Part shown: in pieces, positions 1 through 9,966 of the stretch
Layout: each line of letters begins with the position of its first letter
Position numbering within the stretch: the first letter of the stretch is position 1
Assembly: GCF_001544495.1 (NCBI RefSeq)
Contig: NZ_FCNZ02000007.1
Coordinates: 202,918 to 266,917 of the forward strand
From: Caballeronia telluris
Lineage (GTDB): Bacteria; Pseudomonadota; Gammaproteobacteria; Burkholderiales; Burkholderiaceae
Length of the DNA stretch: 64,000 nucleotides
Direction: 5' to 3'
The notes under the pieces: generated by a model
What the model was told of the DNA's origin: nothing
What the model saw: only the letters and a program-made list of their open reading frames with translations
Database searches by the model: none
Program-made: the position numbers and the translations under genes

Positions 1-461
1 TCCTGTTGACCCGCGAACGACGCGTCCGGCAAGTCTTCGGCGGTGGCCGACGAACGAACGGCAAACGACAGTTCTTCAGGCGAGCTGTTTTGCAGCGTGT
101 CGAAACCCGCGCGGATGTCCGCTTCGAGGCGCGGCTGCATCGGCGCATCGACGATCCATTGGCGAATTTCCTTGCCGGCTTCGGCCAACGCCTTCACGTC
201 GTCGACGTCGAGCGTTTCGAGGCGCTTCGCGATGCGCTCGGTCAGATTGTTGTGATTGAGGAAATCGCGAAAGGCCAATGCCGTCGTGGCGAAGCCCGTG
301 GGCACGCGCACGCCGGCGCTCGCCAACTGGCTGATCATTTCGCCGAGCGACGCGTTCTTGCCGCCGACGATTTCGACATCGGTCATTCGCAACTGCTCGA
401 ATGGAACTACATACGCCTGATCCTTTGCGACATCTTTCGCAACATTGACTGCGTTAGTCAT
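1..461 (-). CDS. ppsA: Phosphoenolpyruvate synthase, N-terminal part (partial, runs off left edge)
   Basis: Makes PEP from pyruvate, ATP and water, the entry step of gluconeogenesis from three-carbon acids. Only about 153 N-terminal codons are in the window. The translation contains the nucleotide-binding signatures [11 protein letters not shown] and [19 protein letters not shown] typical of the PEP/pyruvate-binding ATP-grasp domain. The ATG at 461 is preceded on the minus strand by an AGGGG ribosome binding site. It is divergent from ppsR, whose product controls this enzyme. The C-terminal phosphohistidine and PEP-utilising domains lie outside the window. Confidence 0.95.
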   Translation of the reverse strand, partial: MTNAVNVAKDVAKDQAYVVPFEQLRMTDVEIVGGKNASLGEMISQLASAGVRVPTGFATTALAFRDFLNHNNLTERIAKRLETLDVDDVKALAEAGKEIRQWIVDAPMQPRLEADIRAGFDTLQNSSPEELSFAVRSSATAEDLPDASFAGQQ

Positions 462-907
462 ACAAGCCCCTGAGGTGGATGAAATTCTCGATCATGCAAG
501 CGGGCTCTCGTGCGGCCGCGCCCGTTGAAAGCGCGTGCCGTACCTTGCACAACCTGTTTGATGAGCTATCGCAAAATAGTCCGCGGCGGTCGAAAAGCGC
601 GTTTCGGACATGCGCGGAGTCGATCATTATTTGCTCGAATCGACGCCGATTTGCAGGAAAATCGCGCGAATCCGGGCGGAAACGACGAAATTCGATATCA
701 AATTGTTCGCAATTGCTTATCGAACAGGTTGCCGCTATTCTACCGTGCTGGCTCTTGAAATGTTCTGCCGAGCCGACAAATGCGCAGCTTAATCGCCGTT
801 CACGGTGCGCCGGCGCACATCGTCCCTGTTCAGTAGGCTTTTAGTCCGCTCAATGAAAAGCGTACCAATTTGAGCGCGTTCGCCCACTCTCGTTCCCTCT
901 TTCACCG
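462..907. other. ppsA-ppsR divergent intergenic region
   Basis: A 446-bp gap with no credible coding sequence; the small open frames here look like chance. It must hold the promoters of both divergent genes. A plus-strand candidate promoter is listed separately. I see no terminator, tRNA or riboswitch. The local composition is more AT-rich at 690-745 than in flanking genes, as expected for a promoter region. Confidence 0.6.
713..741 (+). promoter_or_regulatory. Candidate sigma-70 promoter for ppsR
   Basis: A -35-like TTGCTT (713-718) and -10-like TATTCT (736-741) are separated by exactly 17 bp, giving a start near 748 and a leader of about 160 nt before ppsR. The match is by eye only. Confidence 0.35.
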
Positions 908-1726
908 ATGCCGCCATCCGTATTCATCGTCTCCGACGGTACCGGGATCACTGCCGAAACCTTCGCGCACTCGATCCTCTCCCAGTTCGACCAGAAATTC
1001 CGGCTCGTGCGCGTGCCGTTCGTCGATTCGAGCGACAAGGCGTTTGCGACCGTCGAGAAGATCAACGAGGCCGTGTCGCTCGACGGGCGCCGTCCGATTG
1101 TCTTCACCACGCTCGTCGACAGCGAATCGAACCGGATCGTGAAGTCGTCGAATGCGCTCGTGCTCGACATGTTCCAGACCTTCATCGAGCCGCTCGAACA
1201 CGAACTGGAAATCAAGTCGACGCACGCCATGGGGCGCGTGCACCAGAACGCGGATACCGAGGAGTACAAGAACCGGATCGAGGCGATCAACTTCTCGCTC
1301 GCCCACGACGACGGCCAGAGCAACCGCAATCTGACCGACGCCGACGTGATCCTGGTTGGCGTGTCGCGCAGCGGCAAGACGCCGACGAGTCTGTATCTCG
1401 CGATGCAGTACGGCGTAAAAGCCGCCAATTACCCGCTGATCCCGGAAGATTTCGAGCGCGGCAAGCTGCCGACGCCACTTCTGGAGCATCGCGACAAGAT
1501 GTTCGGTCTGTCGATCGATCCGCTGCGGCTTTCGGAAATCCGCAACGAGCGGCGGCCGGGCAGCAAGTACGCGGCGCTGGAAAACTGCCGCTACGAGATC
1601 AACGAAGCGGAAATGATGATGAAGCGCGAGGGGGTCAAGTGGCTCTCCTCGACGCATAAGTCGATCGAGGAGATCGCGACGACCATCCTCCAGGAAATCA
1701 AACTGGAGCGGCCGTCGTATTACTGA
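908..1726 (+). CDS. ppsR: PEP synthase regulatory protein (bifunctional kinase/pyrophosphorylase, DUF299)
   Basis: Controls PEP synthase by ADP-dependent phosphorylation of a threonine beside the catalytic histidine and by Pi-dependent reversal. The 272-residue protein has the usual family length. It starts with the family hallmark [10 protein letters not shown] (residues 9-18) and carries a P-loop GVSRSGKT at 151-158 followed by the conserved PTSLYLA. It is adjacent to and divergent from its target ppsA. Its stop codon lies only about 3 bp from the stop of the convergent RNA methyltransferase gene, with no terminator between them. Confidence 0.96.
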   Translation: MPPSVFIVSDGTGITAETFAHSILSQFDQKFRLVRVPFVDSSDKAFATVEKINEAVSLDGRRPIVFTTLVDSESNRIVKSSNALVLDMFQTFIEPLEHELEIKSTHAMGRVHQNADTEEYKNRIEAINFSLAHDDGQSNRNLTDADVILVGVSRSGKTPTSLYLAMQYGVKAANYPLIPEDFERGKLPTPLLEHRDKMFGLSIDPLRLSEIRNERRPGSKYAALENCRYEINEAEMMMKREGVKWLSSTHKSIEEIATTILQEIKLERPSYY

Positions 1727-1729
1727 GGT

Positions 1730-2512
1730 TCAAGTGGCGCGCTGCTGGCGGCACTGCTCGAAAAGACACACGGCGGCCGCGGCCGCCACGTTGAGCGACT
1801 CCATGCCGCCCGGCTGCGGAATCGTCACGCGATGCGTCACCGCATCGCGCCATATCTGCGACACGCCCGCGCCCTCGTTGCCGAATACCCACGCGAGTTC
1901 GCCCGACAGGTCGCATTCGTAGATCGCCTGTGCGCCATGCGAATCGGTAATCGTCACCGGCACGTCGAGCCGCGCGATCAGGTCGGCCGGCTCGGCATCC
2001 TCGAAGATATTTAGCAGGAAATGCGCGCCCATCGCCGAGCGCAGCACCTTCGACGACCACGCGTAAGCCGTGCCCGGCGCGCAAAACACGTTCTGCACGC
2101 CCGCCGCCGCCGCGCTTCGCAGGATCGATCCGACATTGCCCGCGTCCTGCACGCCGTCGAGCACGACGCAGGTCGTCGCGACGCGCGCGGGCAGCGGCGC
2201 GTCGATCTTTTCGACCAGAAGCAGCATGCCGACGCCATGCACGACGCTCGACAGCTGGCCGAACAGCGCATCGGGCAGCGTGTGCACATGCTTTTCCTCG
2301 ATACGCGCGACGATCGCGCGCGCTTCCTCGTGCTGCAGCGCGCCTTCGGTGACGATGCACGTCTCTGGCTGGCCGGCGGCGTCGAGATAGGCGGACGCGA
2401 GGTGCAGCCCTTCGAGCAGCGCGTGGCCGCTTCGACGCTGTTGCGCCGTGGAACCGGCGAGCGCTTTCAGGCGCTTATAGAGCGGATTGTCCCGCGAGGT
2501 GATGGATTTCAC
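1730..2512 (-). CDS. SpoU/TrmH-family RNA 2'-O-methyltransferase
   Basis: A 260-residue SPOUT methyltransferase. The N-terminal substrate-binding region holds ALLEGLHL (31-38). The C-terminal knot has motif 1 (LDGVQDAGNVGSILRSA, 118-134), motif 2 (VFGNEGAGVS, 209-218) and motif 3 (IPQPGGMESLNVAAAAA, 231-247), which bind S-adenosylmethionine in the trefoil knot. The frame opens with GTG. It follows rnhB by about 10 bp and is probably the last gene of the long lpx/rnhB transcript. The exact rRNA or tRNA target cannot be told from sequence; an RlmB-like or TsnR-like role is possible. Confidence 0.9.
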   Translation of the reverse strand: MKSITSRDNPLYKRLKALAGSTAQQRRSGHALLEGLHLASAYLDAAGQPETCIVTEGALQHEEARAIVARIEEKHVHTLPDALFGQLSSVVHGVGMLLLVEKIDAPLPARVATTCVVLDGVQDAGNVGSILRSAAAAGVQNVFCAPGTAYAWSSKVLRSAMGAHFLLNIFEDAEPADLIARLDVPVTITDSHGAQAIYECDLSGELAWVFGNEGAGVSQIWRDAVTHRVTIPQPGGMESLNVAAAAAVCLFEQCRQQRAT

Positions 2513-2522
2513 GTTGGAGAAG

Positions 2523-3242
2523 TCAGAAGGCGCGGGCGTCCGGGTCCTGATCGAGCGCGGCGGCGGCGATCACCTCCGGCGCGACGTCCGGCAACACGAT
2601 GCCGAAACGCGCGTGCGCCTCGCGCACCGGCGCGAACGACCGCCGATGATGCTCGCACGGCCCGTGATCGCGCAGCGCCGCGAGATGCTGCGGCGTGCCG
2701 TAGCCGGCGTGCGCGTCGAAACCGTAGCGGGGATGCATCTCGTGCAATTGCAGCAGCATGCGGTCGCGCGTGACCTTCGCGAGAATCGAGGCCGCCGAGA
2801 TCTGCGCGACGAGCGCATCGCCGCCGATCACGGCTTCCGAGCGGACCGCGAGAACCGGGCAGCGGTTGCCGTCGATCTTCACGAGCGTCGGCGCGACCGA
2901 CAGCCCTTCCACCGCGCGCTTCATCGCGAGCATGGTGGCGTGGAGGATGTTGAGCGTGTCGATTTCCTCGACGCTCGCCGAGGCGACGCAGTAAGCCAGC
3001 GCGCGATCGACGATCTTCTCGTACAGCTCCTCGCGCTTTTTCGCGGTGAGCACTTTGGAATCGTCGAGACCGCGAATCTTCGGCTTGGCCGGGTCGAAAA
3101 TCACCGCCGCCGCGACGACCGGACCGGCGAGCGGCCCGCGCCCCGCTTCGTCGACGCCGCAGATGACGTCGAACGGCGAGTCGAAATTCAGGCCGCGCTG
3201 CTTCGATACCGCCTTTGCTGGCTTTTTCGCTGCGCCCGCCAT
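2523..3242 (-). CDS. rnhB: Ribonuclease HII
   Basis: Cuts the RNA strand of RNA/DNA hybrids and removes single ribonucleotides from DNA. The 239-residue frame begins [10 protein letters not shown] and has the type-2 RNase H motif [13 protein letters not shown], with metal-binding D31 and E32, the KIDGN segment near 122-126, and [13 protein letters not shown] further on. The start ATG at 3242 shares one base with the lpxB stop (TAATG), which implies translational coupling. A longer upstream open frame lies inside lpxB and is not used. lpxB-rnhB linkage is common in proteobacteria. Confidence 0.97.
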   Translation of the reverse strand: MAGAAKKPAKAVSKQRGLNFDSPFDVICGVDEAGRGPLAGPVVAAAVIFDPAKPKIRGLDDSKVLTAKKREELYEKIVDRALAYCVASASVEEIDTLNILHATMLAMKRAVEGLSVAPTLVKIDGNRCPVLAVRSEAVIGGDALVAQISAASILAKVTRDRMLLQLHEMHPRYGFDAHAGYGTPQHLAALRDHGPCEHHRRSFAPVREAHARFGIVLPDVAPEVIAAAALDQDPDARAF

Positions 3243-4408
3243 TATCGCGGCCTCCGGGATTCGAGCATCGTCGCGACGGCTTCCGCCGCCTTCTGCGCCG
3301 TGTTCTGGCGCAGGGCGTGATGCATTTCCGTGAAAATATCCGTCAGCGTACGGCGGTTCGCGTCGTCGTTCAACTGTTTCAGCGTGGCATCGGCGAGGGC
3401 TTCGGGCGTCGCGAAATGCTGCAGGATTTCCGGCACGACGAAACGCCCCGCCAGGATGTTCGGCAGGCCGACATACGGCAGATAACCCTGGCGCTTCATG
3501 ATCTGGCCCGTGAGCCACGGCACCTTGTACGAGATGACCATCGGCTTTTTCAGCAGCGCCGCTTCCAGCGTGACCGTGCCGCTCTTGACGAGAATCGCGT
3601 CGGCGGCGGTCATCGCGGTTTGCGCGCGGCCGTCGGTGATCGTGAGGTTCAGATGCGGATGCGCTTCCACCAGCGGTTGCAGCAACTCGCGCAACGCCGG
3701 GTTCGCCGCCGGCATCAGGAAACGCACGCCGGGTTCGCGCAACTGCATCAGCTCCATCGCGTCGAAGAACGTCGGGCCGATCAGCGAAATTTCCGAGCGG
3801 CGGCTGCCCGGCAGCACGGCGATCACCGGACCGCCCTCGGCGATCCCGAGTTCACGGCGCGCGCCGAGCGTGTCCGGCTCGATGGGGATTTCGTCCGCGA
3901 GCGGATGGCCGACGTAGGTCGCCGCCACGCCCGCCTTTTCCAGCAGCGCGGTTTCGAACGGAAACACGCACAGCATGTGATCGACGGCCTTCACGATTTT
4001 CTTGATGCGCCCGCCGCGCCACGCCCAGATCGACGGACAGACGAAATGCACGGTCGGAATGCCCGCGTCGCGCAGCGCGTGTTCGAGCCCGAAATTGAAG
4101 TCGGGCGCGTCCACGCCGATGAACACCGACGGCGGCTCGGCCAGCAACTGCCGCTTCAGTTCGTTGCGGATGCCGAGAATCTCGGGGATATGCCTGAGCG
4201 CCTCGACATAGCCGCGCACGGTCAGCTTGTCCATCGGCCAGTGGGCGTCGAAGCCGACGGCCGTCATGCGCGGGCCGCCGATGCCGCTAAAGTGCGTCGC
4301 GGCCGGCAGCCGCTCCTTGAGCCCGCCGAGCAGCGACGCCGCCAGCAGGTCGCCGGACGGCTCGCCCGCGACCATCGCGACGCGCAAGGGATTGGGTAAC
4401 AGCGTCAT
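3242..4408 (-). CDS. lpxB: Lipid-A-disaccharide synthase
   Basis: Glycosyltransferase that joins UDP-2,3-diacylglucosamine to lipid X to make the beta-1,6 lipid A disaccharide on the inner face of the inner membrane. The 388-residue frame starts [20 protein letters not shown]; the VAGEPSGD motif at 13-20 is the family signature. Later motifs include [13 protein letters not shown] and LPGSRRSEI, typical of GT19. The ATG at 4408 lies 11 bp after the lpxA stop; the longer open frame upstream overlaps lpxA and is rejected. Part of lpxD-fabZ-lpxA-lpxB. Confidence 0.97.
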   Translation of the reverse strand: MTLLPNPLRVAMVAGEPSGDLLAASLLGGLKERLPAATHFSGIGGPRMTAVGFDAHWPMDKLTVRGYVEALRHIPEILGIRNELKRQLLAEPPSVFIGVDAPDFNFGLEHALRDAGIPTVHFVCPSIWAWRGGRIKKIVKAVDHMLCVFPFETALLEKAGVAATYVGHPLADEIPIEPDTLGARRELGIAEGGPVIAVLPGSRRSEISLIGPTFFDAMELMQLREPGVRFLMPAANPALRELLQPLVEAHPHLNLTITDGRAQTAMTAADAILVKSGTVTLEAALLKKPMVISYKVPWLTGQIMKRQGYLPYVGLPNILAGRFVVPEILQHFATPEALADATLKQLNDDANRRTLTDIFTEMHHALRQNTAQKAAEAVATMLESRRPR

Positions 4409-4419
4409 CGAAGCGGCGG

Positions 4420-5208
4420 TCAGCGGATGATGCCGCGTTGCGACGTCGCGATGAAGTCGGAAAACGCCCCGACGGCCGCGTCGCCGTCGCCGCCGGCGGT
4501 CGCGAGTTCGCGCAACTGCGCCTTCGCTTCTTCGAGCGACAGGCCGCTCTTGTAGACGACGCGATACGCCGCGCGCAGCGCCGAGATCGCTTCCGCCGAA
4601 AAGCCGCGGCGGCGCAGTCCTTCGACGTTGATGCCGTGCGGCTCGGCCTTGTTGCCCGCCGCGATCACGAACGGCGGCACGTCCTGCACGAGCGCCGACG
4701 CGCCGCCCAGCATCGAATGCGCGCCGATGCGCACGAACTGGTGCACGCCCGACATGCCGCCGACGATCGCGTGGTCGCCCACGCTCACGTGCCCCGCGAG
4801 CTGCGCGTTGCTCGACATGATCACGTTGCTGCCGAGCCGGCAATCGTGGCCGACGTGCACGTACGCCATGATCCAGCAGTCGTCGCCGATCGAGGTCAGG
4901 CCCTGATCCTGCACGGTGCCCGTGTGGATCGTCGTGAACTCGCGGATGGTGTTGCGGTTGCCGATTTCGAGCCGGGTCGGTTCGTCCTTGTACTTCATGT
5001 CCTGCGGACGGCCGCCGACCGACGCGTAATGGCCGATGCGGTTGTCTTCGCCGATCGTCGTGTGGCCTTCGATCACGCTGTGCGAGCCGACGGTCGTGCG
5101 CGCGCCGATCACGACGTGCGCGCCGACGATCGCATACGGCCCGATCTCGACGGATTCATCGAGCTCTGCGCCCGGCTCGACGATCGCGGTAGGGTGAATC
5201 TTGCTCAT
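4420..5208 (-). CDS. lpxA: UDP-N-acetylglucosamine acyltransferase
   Basis: First step of lipid A synthesis: moves a 3-hydroxyacyl chain from ACP to the 3-OH of UDP-GlcNAc. The 262 residues are mostly left-handed beta-helix hexapeptide repeats (for example [15 protein letters not shown]) with the catalytic histidine in [10 protein letters not shown] (H121). The C-terminal helical region ([19 protein letters not shown]) is typical. Length is close to the E. coli enzyme. It lies between fabZ and lpxB in the standard order. Confidence 0.97.
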   Translation of the reverse strand: MSKIHPTAIVEPGAELDESVEIGPYAIVGAHVVIGARTTVGSHSVIEGHTTIGEDNRIGHYASVGGRPQDMKYKDEPTRLEIGNRNTIREFTTIHTGTVQDQGLTSIGDDCWIMAYVHVGHDCRLGSNVIMSSNAQLAGHVSVGDHAIVGGMSGVHQFVRIGAHSMLGGASALVQDVPPFVIAAGNKAEPHGINVEGLRRRGFSAEAISALRAAYRVVYKSGLSLEEAKAQLRELATAGGDGDAAVGAFSDFIATSQRGIIR

Positions 5209-5275
5209 GCGCCCTCGCCTGATGTTCTGTTCGTTGCGTTGCGTGTGGTCCGATGCGAGTCGGGCCGTGCCGCGA

Positions 5276-5734
5276 TCACGCGTCGGTGTTCTTCACGGTG
5301 CACATGAGTTCGGCTTCCGCGGCGACTGCGCCATCGACTTCGGCGCGCGCCTTGAATTTCCAGATGCCGCGCATGTACCGCTCGAACGTGACGTTCAGGA
5401 TCAACTGATCGCCCGGCTCCACCACGCGCTTGAAGCGCGCGCCGTCGATGCCGACGAAGTAGTAGAGCGTCGTTTCCGGATCGTGCGGCTCTTCCGCGAA
5501 CGTCAGCAGCGCGGCCGTCTGCGCCAGTGCTTCGAGAATCAGCACGCCCGGCATCACCGGACGCGTCGGGAAGTGACCCTGAAAATACGGCTCGTTGATC
5601 GACACGTTCTTCAGCGCTTTGATGCTCTTGTGCGGCTCAAGTTCGAGCACGCGGTCGACGAGCAGGATCGGATACCGATGCGGCAGCAACGTAAGAATCT
5701 TGTGGATGTCGAGATTGATTTTTTCTGTGCTCAT
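5276..5734 (-). CDS. fabZ: (3R)-hydroxyacyl-ACP dehydratase
   Basis: Hot-dog-fold dehydratase of fatty acid elongation that makes trans-2-enoyl-ACP. It competes with LpxA for 3-hydroxyacyl-ACP, so clustering with lpxA and lpxD links membrane phospholipid and lipid A supply. The 152-residue protein has [14 protein letters not shown] (16-29) and the active-site segment [20 protein letters not shown] with H54 and E68. The start ATG is at 5734. A 67-bp gap separates it from lpxA. Confidence 0.97.
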   Translation of the reverse strand: MSTEKINLDIHKILTLLPHRYPILLVDRVLELEPHKSIKALKNVSINEPYFQGHFPTRPVMPGVLILEALAQTAALLTFAEEPHDPETTLYYFVGIDGARFKRVVEPGDQLILNVTFERYMRGIWKFKARAEVDGAVAAEAELMCTVKNTDA

Positions 5735-5879
5735 GATCGTTCTGCTCGCGCGTCTTTTAAACGCGGATGTTGACTGCGGACCGCGCGCGGCCCGCCTGGG
5801 ATGCTGTCGTCTCTGCTGTTGTCGCTGCTTGAATCTTGTTCGTGCGGCTCCGAATGGCCGCTTTGGTCGAAGCTGCGTG

Positions 5880-6974
5880 CTACTCGCCCTTGCGCTCGTC
5901 CAGCGCCGCTTCGAGCGCCTTGATGCGGTCGCGCAATTTGTCGAGGTTGCGCATGATGGCCGCGCTCTTGTTCCAGTCGGCGTGATTCACGGCGGGGAAC
6001 GCGCTCGTGTACATGCCCGGCTTCGTCAGCGACTTCGACACGCCCGACTGCGCCGTGACGATCACGTAGTCCGCCAGCGTCACGTGGCCTGCGATGCCCA
6101 CCGCGCCGCCGATCATGCAGTGCCGCCCGATGTTCGTGCTGCCCGCGATGCCCGCACAGCCGGCAATGACCGTGTACGCACCGATCCGGCAGTTGTGACC
6201 GATCTGCACGAGATTGTCGATCTTCACGCATTCCTCGATGACGGTATCCGCCATCGCGCCGCGATCGATCGTGGTGTTCGCGCCGATTTCGACGTCGTCC
6301 GCGATATCGACCGCCCCGACCTGCGGGATTTTCACCCAGCTGCCGGTGCGCGCTTCGCCTTCGCCCATGAAGTCCGGCGCAAAACCGAAGCCGTCCGCGC
6401 CGATCACCGCGCCCGCATGCACGATCACGCGCGCGCCAAGCTTACAACCATGATAGACCGTTACGTTCGGATAGAGATGAACGTCGTCGCCGAGCTTCAC
6501 GCCCCGGCCGATCACGACGCCCGCGTCGAGTTTCACGCGCTCGCCGATCACGGCGCCTGCTTCCACCGTTACGTGCGCGCCGATGACGGCGCTGGCCGCG
6601 ACTTTCGCGCCCGGATCGATCGACGCGCTCGCGTGCACGCCCGGCTTGACGGCCGGCGTCGCGAGGTCGATGAACGCCTGCGCGACGCGCGCGAAATAAG
6701 CGTAGGGATTCGGCGTGACGATGAAGTTGAGGCCTTCGCGGGCCGCTACTTTTTCGAGATCCGCAGGGGAAATCAGCACCGCGCCCGCCCGCGTCGTCTC
6801 GACTTGCGGCAGATATTTCTGATTCGCGAGAAACGCGAGTTGCCCCGAGTCGGCCTTATCGAGCGGGGCGAGGCTACCGACGCGCTGTTGCGCGTCGCCG
6901 ACGATCTCGCCGCCGAAGCGCCGGGCCAGTTCAGCGAGCGTGATCGTCATTGCCGATGTCGTGCCTGATGCCAT
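5880..6974 (-). CDS. lpxD: UDP-3-O-(3-hydroxyacyl)glucosamine N-acyltransferase
   Basis: Third lipid A step: N-acylation of UDP-3-O-acylglucosamine. The 364-residue protein has an N-terminal uridine-binding domain ([16 protein letters not shown], 13-28), then a long left-handed beta-helix of hexapeptide repeats, with the catalytic histidine in [10 protein letters not shown] (H260), and a C-terminal helix. ATG at 6974 is chosen because AGGAG lies about 10 nt upstream; an ATG at 6950 has no good ribosome binding site but would give the more usual N-terminus. It sits 17 bp after skp. Confidence 0.95.
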   Translation of the reverse strand: MASGTTSAMTITLAELARRFGGEIVGDAQQRVGSLAPLDKADSGQLAFLANQKYLPQVETTRAGAVLISPADLEKVAAREGLNFIVTPNPYAYFARVAQAFIDLATPAVKPGVHASASIDPGAKVAASAVIGAHVTVEAGAVIGERVKLDAGVVIGRGVKLGDDVHLYPNVTVYHGCKLGARVIVHAGAVIGADGFGFAPDFMGEGEARTGSWVKIPQVGAVDIADDVEIGANTTIDRGAMADTVIEECVKIDNLVQIGHNCRIGAYTVIAGCAGIAGSTNIGRHCMIGGAVGIAGHVTLADYVIVTAQSGVSKSLTKPGMYTSAFPAVNHADWNKSAAIMRNLDKLRDRIKALEAALDERKGE

Positions 6975-6991
6975 CCGTCTGCGGCTCCTGA

Positions 6992-7543
6992 TCAGTTCGC
7001 GCTGCTGGCGGCAAGAGCCTTCAGCACCTGATCGGTGATATCGATACGCGGGCTCACGTACACCGCTTCCTGCACGATGAGGTCGTAGTGCTGCTGCTCG
7101 GCGATCTGCTTGATGATCTTGTTCGCGCGATCCAGCACCGCCGCGAGTTCTTCGTTGCGGCGCTGGTTCAGGTCTTCGCGGAATTCGCGCTGCTTGCGCT
7201 GGAAGTCCGCGTCGAGCTGCGAAAGGTCACGCTGACGCGCCGCGCGATCCGTGGGCGACATCGACGGACCGTTCTTGTCCACACCGTCCGACATCGTTTT
7301 CAGGCGCTGCGCCATTTCTTGCAGCGCCTTGTCGCGCTTCGAAAACTCCTGCTCGAGCTTCGATTGTGCGGCTTTCGCCGCCGCCGACTCGCGCAGGATG
7401 CGGTCGGAATTGACGGCCGCGATCCGTGCGGCACCGGTGTCCTGCGCGTATGCGCCAACGCCCGAGAAGCCGAGGATCATCGACAGCACAAGGGCCGATC
7501 CGAGATGTTTCGATAGCTTACCGGTTCGCAAAGTCTTCCTCAT
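6992..7543 (-). CDS. skp: Periplasmic OmpH/Skp-like chaperone
   Basis: Jellyfish-shaped trimeric chaperone that holds unfolded outer-membrane proteins on their way to BamA. From ATG 7543 the 183-residue product has a basic N-terminus and a hydrophobic signal sequence ending near VGAYAQ. A charged, coiled-coil-rich segment follows ([20 protein letters not shown]), then the conserved end [17 protein letters not shown]. An upstream in-frame ATG at 7573 would add ten residues before the signal peptide and is less likely. It follows bamA directly, the usual order. Confidence 0.93.
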   Translation of the reverse strand: MRKTLRTGKLSKHLGSALVLSMILGFSGVGAYAQDTGAARIAAVNSDRILRESAAAKAAQSKLEQEFSKRDKALQEMAQRLKTMSDGVDKNGPSMSPTDRAARQRDLSQLDADFQRKQREFREDLNQRRNEELAAVLDRANKIIKQIAEQQHYDLIVQEAVYVSPRIDITDQVLKALAASSAN

Positions 7544-7577
7544 GTCACTAAAGGGCAGAAACGAGTCACGCATTGCG

Positions 7578-9890
7578 TCAGAACGCCGTGCCGATCTGGA
7601 ACTGGAACTTCTGATACTGGTCGCCTTCGTGCTTCTGCAGCGGGAAACCCAGGCTCAGCTTGAGCGGGCCGATCGGCGAGATCCATGCGAGACCGACACC
7701 GTAACCGTAGCGCAGGCCGTTCGAGCCGCCTTCCGAACCGCCCTGTCCCGGGTCGCCCCAGACGTTACCGGCGTCGAGGAACGTAAAGACGCGCAGCGTG
7801 CGGTCATAGCCCGTGCCCGGCAGCGGGAACGTCAGTTCGATATTGCCGACTGCCATGCGCGAGCCCCCGATCGGGTCGCCCGTCGACGGGTCGCGTGGAC
7901 CGAGCGAACTCGGCTGATAGCCACGCACGGAACCGATACCGCCCGCGTAGTAGTTCTTGAAGATCGGGTAGGTCTGCCCTTGCAGGCCCTTGCCGTAACC
8001 GCCCTGCAGGTTGAAACCGAGCACGAAGCCCCGCGCGAACGAGTAGTAATACTGGAACTGCGCGTCGAACTTGCCGTAGGTCGTGTTGCCGAGCGGCGTG
8101 CCGTATTCGGCGTTCGTCTGCAGGTAGTAGCCGCGGCTCGGCACAAGCGCGCTGTCGCGATTGTCGCGCGACCAGCCCACCGTCAGCGGGATGTTGTTCA
8201 CCACCCGGCCGAATTCGTTCACGTAATTCTTGTACGCGGTCGGCGTGTTCGCGTCCACGTCCATCGTGTTCTGCTCGATGCCGGCGCCGAAATACACGGT
8301 GTCCTGCTCGGAGAACGGGATGCCGAACTTCGTATCGGCGCCCATCGTGATGATCTTGAAGCTCGAATCCGTCGAGTAATAGAGCGGCTGGTACGTGCGG
8401 TAGTACGCGTCGGTGATGCGCTTGATGCCGTCGATCGTGAAGTACGGATCGACCTGCGTCACCGTCAGCGTGCGGTACGTCTTCGCGGTATTCACGTTCA
8501 CCGCGAGGCTCGTGCCGGAGCCGAACACGTTGTCCTGCGACACGCCCGCCGACAGCACCACCTTGTCCGTCGACGAGAAGCCCGCGCCCAGCGTGATCGC
8601 GCCGGTCGGCTTTTCCGCGACCTTCACGTCCACGTCGACCTGGTCGTTCGTGCCTTCGACCGGCAGCGTGGTCACGTCGACGTCGGTGAAGTAGCCGAGA
8701 CGGTTCACGCGGTCCTTGGACAGCGCGAGGCGGCTCGAATCGAACCACGAGCTTTCGAGCTGGCGCATTTCGCGGCGCACGACTTCGTCGCGCGTCCGCG
8801 TATTGCCCACGATGTTCACGCGCCGTACGTAGACGCGGCGGCTAGGCTCGATCTGCAGCGTGAGGTCGACGGTATGGTTCGACTGGTCGATGGCCGGCTG
8901 CGCGTTGACTTGCGCGAACGCATAGCCGTATTCGCCCAGCTTGTCGACGATCGCCTTCGTGGTCGCCTGCAGTTTTTCCGCCGAGAAGCGCTCGCCCGGC
9001 TTGATCTTGATGAGCTTGGTGAGTTCCGCCTCGCGGTCGAGCAGATTGCCCGCGAGCTTGATGCTGTTGACCTTGTACGGCTCGCCTTCGTGCAGCGCAA
9101 CCGTCAGATACATGTCCTTCTTGTCGGGCGAGATCGAGACCTGCGTCGAGTCGATGCTGAATTCGAGGTAGCCGCGATTCAGATAATACGAGCGGACGTT
9201 CTCGAGGTCGCCCGTGAGTTTTTCCTTCGCGTACAGATCGTTCTTCGTGTACCACGAGAACCAGTTCGGCGTGGAAAGCTGCATTTCGTCGCGCAGCGTG
9301 CTCGTGCTCACGGCCTTGTTGCCGATGAAGTTGATCTGGCGGATCTTCGCGCTCGGACCTTCGGCCACCGAGAACAGGATCGACACGCGATTGCGGTCGA
9401 CCGGCGTCACCGTCGTGGTGACTTCGGCGGCGTAGTAGCCGCGCGTCAGATACTGGCGTTTGAGTTCCTGTTCCGCGCGATCGACGAGCGCCTTGTCGTA
9501 CGAACGGCCCTGCGACAATCCGACCGAGCGCAATGCCTTCGTCAGGTTGTCCTTGTCGAATTCATGGAGGCCGGAGAAATCGATTTGCGAGATGGCCGGA
9601 CGTTCCTGCACCTGCACCACGACGATGTTGCCTTGGGTGGCAATCTGCACGTCGCTGAAGAAGCCCGTTGCATAGAGCGCGCGAATCGCTTCGGATGCCT
9701 TGTCGTCGGTAAATGTGTCGCCTTGCCTGATCGGCAGGTAGGCGAAGACTGTACCCGGTTCGATGCGCTGGAGACCGTCGATCCGGATATCCTGCACGAC
9801 AAAAGGCGTGGTCGCGTGTGCCGCCATGCCGGTTGCGGCCAGTGCCGCGGCCACAGCCGTCTTAGGAACAAAGCGATGAGGTTTGAACAA
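7578..9890 (-). CDS. bamA: Outer-membrane protein assembly factor BamA
   Basis: Core Omp85 insertase of the beta-barrel assembly machine. The 770-residue precursor has a signal peptide (TAVAAALAATGMAAHA), five POTRA domains (starting FVVQDIRIDGLQRIEPGTVF), and a 16-strand barrel with the lid-loop signature SVRGYQPSS. It ends in phenylalanine (QFQIGTAF), the barrel sorting signal. The frame opens with TTG at 9890, preceded by GGGGAAG at proper spacing; no upstream ATG fits. It lies between rseP and skp, both also acting on envelope proteins. Confidence 0.96.
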   Translation of the reverse strand: MFKPHRFVPKTAVAAALAATGMAAHATTPFVVQDIRIDGLQRIEPGTVFAYLPIRQGDTFTDDKASEAIRALYATGFFSDVQIATQGNIVVVQVQERPAISQIDFSGLHEFDKDNLTKALRSVGLSQGRSYDKALVDRAEQELKRQYLTRGYYAAEVTTTVTPVDRNRVSILFSVAEGPSAKIRQINFIGNKAVSTSTLRDEMQLSTPNWFSWYTKNDLYAKEKLTGDLENVRSYYLNRGYLEFSIDSTQVSISPDKKDMYLTVALHEGEPYKVNSIKLAGNLLDREAELTKLIKIKPGERFSAEKLQATTKAIVDKLGEYGYAFAQVNAQPAIDQSNHTVDLTLQIEPSRRVYVRRVNIVGNTRTRDEVVRREMRQLESSWFDSSRLALSKDRVNRLGYFTDVDVTTLPVEGTNDQVDVDVKVAEKPTGAITLGAGFSSTDKVVLSAGVSQDNVFGSGTSLAVNVNTAKTYRTLTVTQVDPYFTIDGIKRITDAYYRTYQPLYYSTDSSFKIITMGADTKFGIPFSEQDTVYFGAGIEQNTMDVDANTPTAYKNYVNEFGRVVNNIPLTVGWSRDNRDSALVPSRGYYLQTNAEYGTPLGNTTYGKFDAQFQYYYSFARGFVLGFNLQGGYGKGLQGQTYPIFKNYYAGGIGSVRGYQPSSLGPRDPSTGDPIGGSRMAVGNIELTFPLPGTGYDRTLRVFTFLDAGNVWGDPGQGGSEGGSNGLRYGYGVGLAWISPIGPLKLSLGFPLQKHEGDQYQKFQFQIGTAF

Positions 9891-9966
9891 CGTGCTTCCC
9901 CAGTGTTATAGCTGCATCAGTTCCGGCGGTCCCTCATGAGACGCCACCAGACCTGGTGAAAATGGA

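Noticed and set aside
3242..4843. 533-residue version of LpxB
   Set aside because: The extra N-terminus overlaps lpxA. The family N-terminus begins at 4408.
7251..9911. 886-residue open frame antisense to bamA
   Set aside because: It mirrors bamA on the other strand and is rich in Arg, Val and Ala runs typical of a GC-rich antisense shadow. bamA has all family motifs.
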